A stretch of 52,053 nt of DNA, from contig JAUCBJ010009001.1 of the NCBI GenBank assembly GCA_032718475.1, forward strand, positions 1 through 52,053, written 5' to 3'. A program made the translations under genes and the position numbers. The notes beneath the pieces are model-generated. The model was not told the DNA's origin, made no database searches, and saw only the letters and a list, made by a program, of their open reading frames with translations. Below are positions 47,068 through 52,053 of this stretch, one piece after another; the first letter of the stretch is position 1; the number at the start of each line of letters is the position of its first letter. Source of the DNA: Nemertoderma westbladi (lineage: Eukaryota; Xenacoelomorpha; Nemertodermatida; Nemertodermatidae).

Positions 47068-48017
47068 TCTATCCCATCAGTAGTAGGAGAAGAAGTGTCC
47101 TCACCATAGTCCTCCCTAGCTTGGGCTATGGGCTACTTCTCGGAGGACTATTAAAAAATGCCAAATTCCGGTGCTAAATTGCGGTGCATGCCATATGTCA
47201 CCATCGGCAGTTGCCATCAACCAATCGTTGCGTAGCCTAACCTCGCGATGCCCGCCTTACTCGACTGACTAACTAACCCTCCGGTTATTCCCCTTTTCGC
47301 CATGCTACCACCACTGTATACTGTATATGGTGACGACAACGACGACGTGGCCATCTACACGCATCACGCATATACCCTCCCTCGATATTATATATTATAT
47401 TATATCGATTGCCAACTCAACGATTTACCCTCCGCTAGCTAGAGCTACTCCTCGACTGCTGTCGCCAAACCAACAAACCAACCAACCAGCCAGTATGATA
47501 CATGAAATTCCGCCACGCGTCAACTACACGTTCTCGCATTTCCATAGTAGTTACTCATCCTAACCGATCCCTCAGCATCTGTGCCATATTGAAAGGCTAC
47601 TACTAACATTATACTGTGCGTTTTTATTATAATTATTGATTATTATTACGCACAACCCTATGTTTCATATTCTTTCACGTATTTCCTATCCACGCAACCA
47701 ACCAACCAACCATCCATTCATCCACATTGCAACCCATCTCTTTTCTTATTCGTCGATGATTATGCCACATCCCATCTCTTCTACGTTGATTATGCGACAT
47801 CCACATCACGTATTCAGAAATTTATATATAACTGAATGTTTTTATTAAAATTCATCACTTGTAATCTTCATGGTAATATATTGATACCATATCTAATTTT
47901 TTTGTTCTCACTCTGAAATTGTGTTATTTCCTTAATAATTTCTTCATTATCTTACACGTTGTATATTCATTGGTCGGAAACACTCGAATAAATGATACTG
48001 ATTCCCACATTGGGTTT
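47068..48017. other. Intergenic DNA left of the polymerase-bearing element
   Basis: Low-complexity CCAACCAACCA-type stretches near 47463-47490 and 47696-47712; no gene found. A direct repeat, AAAATTCATCACTTGTAAT at about 47848, recurs with one mismatch near 48233. ATACCATA...GTTCTCACTCT at 47884-47914 is matched in inverted form by AGAGTGAGAAC...ATGGTGTCAA at 48190-48211, outside the hairpin at 48018-48180. Confidence 0.5.
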
Positions 48018-48180
48018 CTAAACGTAATTATTTAACTCACCGGAAATCACGTTTGGATGTAAGGAAGAATTTTTAGATTCTTCCGAATGATGAAGATTTC
48101 CCGGATATTCATTCATCAATAGTAAAAATTCTCCCTTACATCCAAACGAGATTTCACATGAGTTAAATAATTACGTTTAG
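48018..48180. repeat. 163-bp hairpin with 59-bp arms
   Basis: The left arm starts with CTAAACGTAATTATTTAACT and goes on to CGTTTGGATGTAAGG. The right arm ends in AGTTAAATAATTACGTTTAG. About 54 of 59 positions pair, with a loop of about 45 bases. It lies 90 bases upstream of the first ORF of the polymerase-bearing element and is framed by a second, shorter inverted repeat, giving a nested structure. Confidence 0.88.
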
Positions 48181-48270
48181 TGTAATTTTAGAGTGAGAAC
48201 TATGGTGTCAATTTATTACAGCGATACGGTTTAAAATTTATCACTTGTAATATTTTTCGTATTTATTATT

Positions 48271-48984
48271 ATGGCCTTAACGCAAAAAACCGGAGCAACA
48301 AATAGCTGGAAATTTACTTACAATAAATATACTTGTACCGCCGTTCACAGCAAGTATTTTATTGTGGAATCTCAGGAGGACAACGAATCAATTTGTTTTT
48401 CCCATCAAGATACCCGCTATTTGCTAGACATTCTAGAAACAACAACCAACAACCAACATCAATCCAGACCAGCAATTATACCAGGTAGGATATATCCCAC
48501 TCTTCGTTTTGCGCGGGGAAATTTGAATATTTCTATCAACCCCACATCTGGTGATGTTTACGTTCAGAAACAAGGCAAATGTAAAGTCCTCAACAAAGCT
48601 TTTACTGAAGTTCTAATTCAATACAGAGGGAAATTATTGCAATTTCTCTCTCCACCGCTAGAGATTATTAGCGATCAATTCTACATTGAATTATCAAATC
48701 CAGAGTTTATTGGATTTGTAACAGCTTTTAAAGGAACCAACTATGTTGGCTTATGGAAAATCAGCGTCAGATACACTGATAGTGTTGGTTTTAACTATTA
48801 TACGGGTTTCAATTTGTCAAATCAGGAACTAACCGTTTTGTTGCGAGAGTGGGACACCCAAATCGATGAAACAGACAAGCATCTTTTTGATAAAAATATC
48901 ATTCAATTATCAGACCGTCTCAAAATGATTAAACCAATAATAAAAAAATTATTATCACCAACACCGATAATTCTACTGAAGTAG
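48271..48984 (+). CDS. Unknown protein upstream of the family B DNA polymerase
   Basis: 237 codons from ATG at 48271. I do not recognise it with confidence. The sequence shows beta-strand-like stretches followed by short helical ones more than once: ICFSHQDTRYLLDIL near residue 42, and WKISVRYT followed by FNLSNQELTVLL near residues 160-190. That pattern is reminiscent of PC4-type single-stranded DNA-binding domains, but this is only a weak inference. There is no signal peptide or membrane segment. The frame ends shortly after a run of seven A (48942-48948). The plus-one frame continues with sensible sequence into the next segment, so an A-tract slip or indel probably cuts one longer protein. 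It lies about 550 bases upstream of the polymerase, in the same direction. Confidence 0.65.
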   Translation: MALTQKTGATNSWKFTYNKYTCTAVHSKYFIVESQEDNESICFSHQDTRYLLDILETTTNNQHQSRPAIIPGRIYPTLRFARGNLNISINPTSGDVYVQKQGKCKVLNKAFTEVLIQYRGKLLQFLSPPLEIISDQFYIELSNPEFIGFVTAFKGTNYVGLWKISVRYTDSVGFNYYTGFNLSNQELTVLLREWDTQIDETDKHLFDKNIIQLSDRLKMIKPIIKKLLSPTPIILLK

Positions 48985-49334
48985 GAGCCGGCGGAAATTC
49001 TATTGAGTTGCATTACTTGAATGATAAAGCCCATATTAGTTTTCTCAAAGAGGCTATGGATGGCGTTTCTCTTACTGAAGCCAATGTAGATGGTTTTGTC
49101 CATTTGGATAAACCTAAAGCATTCGTAGAGATCCCATCACTTAATCCGGATGTTGAAGAGAGTTGCTCTCAACCGCAACAGGTCTTTCCTGAAATATTAC
49201 CTCGGAAGCCAAGATCATCGAGTAAATTAACCAACGCATCACCTGCAAAGAAACAGAAAGTTGTCGGTCACCTAGTTCCAGTAGATCCAGTTACTAATTC
49301 TCCATGGAAACCAGATTATTATCCTAACATGTAA
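48945..49334 (+). CDS. C-terminal continuation of the unknown upstream protein (frame-shifted)
   Basis: Open from the A-tract to TAA after YYPNM at 49334; an internal ATG lies at 49008. The segment is hydrophilic, with an acidic middle (NPDVEESCSQPQ), a basic patch (LPRKPRSSSKLT, PAKKQKVV) that resembles a nuclear-localisation or DNA-binding tail, and a Pro-rich end. Read with the previous ORF it would give a protein of about 355 residues. It could be a separate short protein instead. No family recognised. Confidence 0.5.
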   Translation, partial: KIIITNTDNSTEVGAGGNSIELHYLNDKAHISFLKEAMDGVSLTEANVDGFVHLDKPKAFVEIPSLNPDVEESCSQPQQVFPEILPRKPRSSSKLTNASPAKKQKVVGHLVPVDPVTNSPWKPDYYPNM

Positions 49335-49530
49335 ACCTGATCATAAGTTAAACTCTTTGCGGTTTCCAATAGCCATAAGCGATTGGTGATTGGTGATTGA
49401 TTTAAAATTATTTCACTCACTAGCATATAAATGTTTAGATATAGTCAATATCATTTCATTTCATTTTATTTTAATCTTTGGAGATATTTTATTATTATTA
49501 TTATTATTATTTATCTAAACAAACTTCAGC
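49335..49530. promoter_or_regulatory. Spacer before the polymerase gene with a possible TATA box
   Basis: A 196-base non-coding gap with ATATAAATG at about 49423-49431, roughly 100 bases before the ATG at 49531, and a TTATTATTATTATT run just upstream of that start. The promoter call rests on this one match in AT-rich DNA. Confidence 0.25.
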
Positions 49531-50442
49531 ATGGATAAAATAACAATATGTTGTTCATTCTGTCATATGAATGTAACTAGACATAATTATTTACACCACC
49601 TACGGTCACATTTTGAAGGTTATTCTTGTTTTAAGTGTCATGTCGTGACTTCATGCAGCGAAATTTGTAAACGACATGAATCAACTACTGGTTGTAAAGA
49701 AATGGAGTTCCGTACCTATCAATTGACTTGTTCTACCTGTAATAAAGAGTATACATATGAGAATTATTTACGACACGATTGTCACTTGAAATGTTACTAC
49801 ACAAGAAAGTGTAAATTTCCGCAACATAGAAATATATTATCTAGAAAAAACTTAAGGGTGGCTCTTGGTACATGCGCAACAATTTTTACGCGGGAACAAG
49901 AAGCTCACGATAATCATCTTGAAATTTATGTCCACGACCTCCCAACTTCTAGAGATTATCCCGATGTGGAAACAGCATTAATGCAAATTCGAGGTAATAT
50001 TCTTCAGTTAATATTAGACAGATTGAAAGAAATGAATGTTCTTAGACTGTGGTTAGGTCTAAATGTATTAATGTACAGATCACATTTTTCAGAAGGCGAG
50101 CAATTGGAAACCTTTTATTTTAATTCTTCCGGTGGTGCTATTAATACTGTAGATTCATCACAAAGTTTTGACACATGGTTTGAGTATGTGGTGGAAAATA
50201 TATTACAAAAAATAGCCATCTTTAACACACGTGGTTCAGGGTGGCGTATTAAATCTTTATTAAGGGTTGAAATTAAATTAGCTGAATCTAAGTGTAGGTC
50301 GTTACTATATAAGGGGCTGGATGGATATATGGAATTACCTAAGGTTCTATCGAGTAAACGATGTGTTATAAATGTACAATCGGCTGATAATGACTGTTTC
50401 AAATGGGCTATTATAACCGCAAAATTTGGTAGCAAAGTGTAA
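49531..50442 (+). pseudogene. Polinton/adintovirus-type family B DNA polymerase, N-terminal part
   Basis: 303 codons from ATG to TAA at 50440-50442. Cys/His pairs near the N-terminus (CSFCHMN...HHLRSH, CFKCH, CSTCNKEY...RHDC) suggest zinc-binding fingers. The second half has GSGWRIKSLLRVEIKL, YMELPKVL and DNDCFKWAI. Related sequences are, to my knowledge, found just before the exonuclease domain of protein-primed-type polymerases in Polinton-like and adintovirus-like elements of invertebrates. The TAA lies in the middle of this conserved region, and the same frame is open again directly after it. It is therefore most simply a nonsense mutation, or possibly a sequencing error. Confidence 0.72.
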
Positions 50443-50730
50443 AACAACAAACAGCTTACTTCGTCATACAAAAATTATATGAGTCATTTCATTTTTGACA
50501 ACGGGAAAAATGATTATCCAACAGAGTGGCAGTTAGCGATTAAACTTTTTGAAAAACAAAATTCAAAATATATAATTAATTTACTATGTTGGAATAACGA
50601 CAACAAACGCACCCCTGTATCTATATTAAGACAACCTCCATTTAGTAAAATTACACCTGATAAACAGTTATTAAATATATTACTTGTAGTAAAAAATAAC
50701 AATGTACCTAAACTGAATCATTATGTTTAG
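50443..50730 (+). pseudogene. Family B DNA polymerase, segment between stop and frameshift
   Basis: Same frame as the preceding segment, 95 codons to TAG at 50728-50730. Content such as FEKQNSKYIINLLCW and a lysine- and asparagine-rich end fits the linker that leads to the zinc-ribbon and exonuclease regions in these polymerases. At about 50725 the coding sense moves to another frame, indicating a small indel. An ATG at 50479 would allow separate translation but is probably accidental. Confidence 0.6.
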
Positions 50731-52053
50731 CATAACTAACTTGAATCGATTGCTGAATACGAGAGCTCTTCATATCGGGAATAGGAAATATTGTGAAAGG
50801 TGTTTGGCTCATTTTTTTCGAGCGGAAGTTCTTCATCGACACCGTCTCGCATGCTACCAAGGAAGAAGTCAACGAGAGAAACTACCTAATAAAAAAAGAA
50901 CACACATTAGTTTTACAAATTTAGATAGAACCTTATCCCCATTGTTTGTCACCTACTTTGATATAGAATGTATCTTACAACCTTCAGTTAATAATCAAAT
51001 TATACAGGAGCATATACCGTGTGCTGTGAGTTATTTAATTGTTCCCAATAGTGAATTAATTGATGCTCCAAAATGTCATTTGAAAACATTCGTAAAGTCA
51101 AATAATAATAATTGTATTCAAGATTTCTTAGATTCATTATATACTGATTTAACTGAATTATGTTGTTGGTCAGAAATATACACTCATAAAACTATGTCAT
51201 TTACTAATATTGATTTTGTAAATTTTGAACAAGCAAAATTTTGTTTCTATTGTAATGTTACTTTAAATAATAATGTAGGGAAAAACAGACATCATTCACA
51301 TATTACAGGTAAATATATTGCGGCAGCCTGTAATAGTTGTAACCGAAGTTTATCATTGAAACGATACCTGTATGTACTTTGCGGGCACAATTCCAGTAAT
51401 TATGATATACATTGTATATTACAAACTGGATTTAGAGATAAGAAATACACAGATTGGGATATAAAGGTTATACCGAGAAATACAGAACGATATATTTCAC
51501 TGAGTGCATTTATCCCAATTAAAAACACTTCTAAAAAAATTGAGTTACGTTTCTTAGACACATATCAATTTTTAAGCTTTTCTTTAAGTAATTTAGTTGA
51601 GTGTTCAACAAAGGATGTAGCGAGTCATGATATAAGCTCAATTTTACCTATTACTCTACAAGAAATGAAATATTTTTATCCAAACTTGAATAACTCAACA
51701 ATTAAACGGAAAGGAGTATTTCCATACGAGTACTTGACAGATATAAATAAATTTAATGATACTGGTTTGCCGTCTATAAATAATTTTTTTAGTAACTTAA
51801 GTCAAAAAACATGCACAATTGAAGATTATAGGTTTGCGGAATTATCATGTCTAGAATTCGACTGTGTGAATCTCAAAGATTATCTCTTAGCCTATTTAAA
51901 ACTCGATGTTTGTTTGCTTGCTGATATATTTGAGAATTTTAGGAATGTTTGTAAACAAAATTACGATTTAGAAGCGGTTTTTTACTGTAGTATCGCATCA
52001 TTTATCTATGATTGCGCACTAAAATATAATAAATGTAAAATAGAATTAATAAA
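50726..52053 (+). CDS. Family B DNA polymerase, exonuclease domain with HNH-like insertion (runs off right edge)
   Basis: Open for 442 codons to the window end. A Cys/His group (CERCLAHFF...HRHRLAC) comes first. Exonuclease motif I is TYFDIEC (about 50951-50971), motif II GHNSSNYDIH (about 51385-51413) and motif III LKLDVCLLADIF (about 51897-51932). Between motifs I and II lies CFYC...HHSHITGKY...CNSCN (51242-51341), the HNH/endonuclease-VII-like insertion common in this polymerase group. FLDTYQFLSFSLSNLV and EDYRFAELSCLEFD also match the family. The palm motifs that copy DNA would lie beyond 52053, so activity cannot be judged. The true start is upstream, across the frameshift. Role by family: protein-primed replication of a linear DNA element. 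Exonuclease residues look intact. Confidence 0.82.

Overview
The window is from an animal nuclear genome, most likely an invertebrate. It has spliced exons, three kinds of non-LTR retrotransposon, a BEL/Pao-type LTR retrotransposon and very large minisatellites. It has no bacterial operon structure, rRNA or tRNA gene that I could recognise. The species cannot be named from the sequence.

Positions 1-24981 (+) are the 3' part of one host gene, a homologue of the Golgi protein ACBD3/GCP60. Two exons are clear: 9397-9545 and the terminal exon 24569-24981. They encode the C-terminal GOLD domain, and their splice phases match. The intron upstream of the first exon ends in at least 9.28 kb of a 19-bp minisatellite that runs off the left edge. 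The 15.0-kb intron between the exons is mostly repeat. It holds a 36-bp G-rich minisatellite (9651-16825) split by a 5'-truncated LINE (12652-15924), then a related 27-bp minisatellite (16826-21655), then a second 5'-truncated LINE (21656-23028). Because 36 and 27 are multiples of 3, the arrays create long false ORFs on both strands.

From 24982 to 32015 the sequence is intergenic: a cluster of AAAACACCCTAT motifs, a dead RTE-like LINE on the minus strand (26147-28437), unassigned DNA, and a 42-bp minisatellite that is open in several frames (30535-31765).

From 32016 to 44573 lies a BEL/Pao-like element on the minus strand. It has two LTRs, a 1660-codon gag-protease ORF from which reverse transcriptase and RNase H are missing while the frame is kept, a long repeat-bearing leader, and a decayed unknown gene near its 3' LTR. 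The two LTRs agree over about two thirds of their length but have unrelated U3 parts.

From 44574 to 48180 there is AT-rich DNA with a 390-bp fold-back element, a piece of another RTE-like LINE and a 163-bp hairpin. The right end (48271-52053, +) is the start of a large DNA element. It has an unknown basic-tailed protein followed by a protein-primed-type family B DNA polymerase of the Polinton/adintovirus kind, with Cys/His motifs, an exonuclease domain and an HNH-like insertion. The polymerase palm lies beyond the window. Both genes carry breaks, so this copy is probably decaying.
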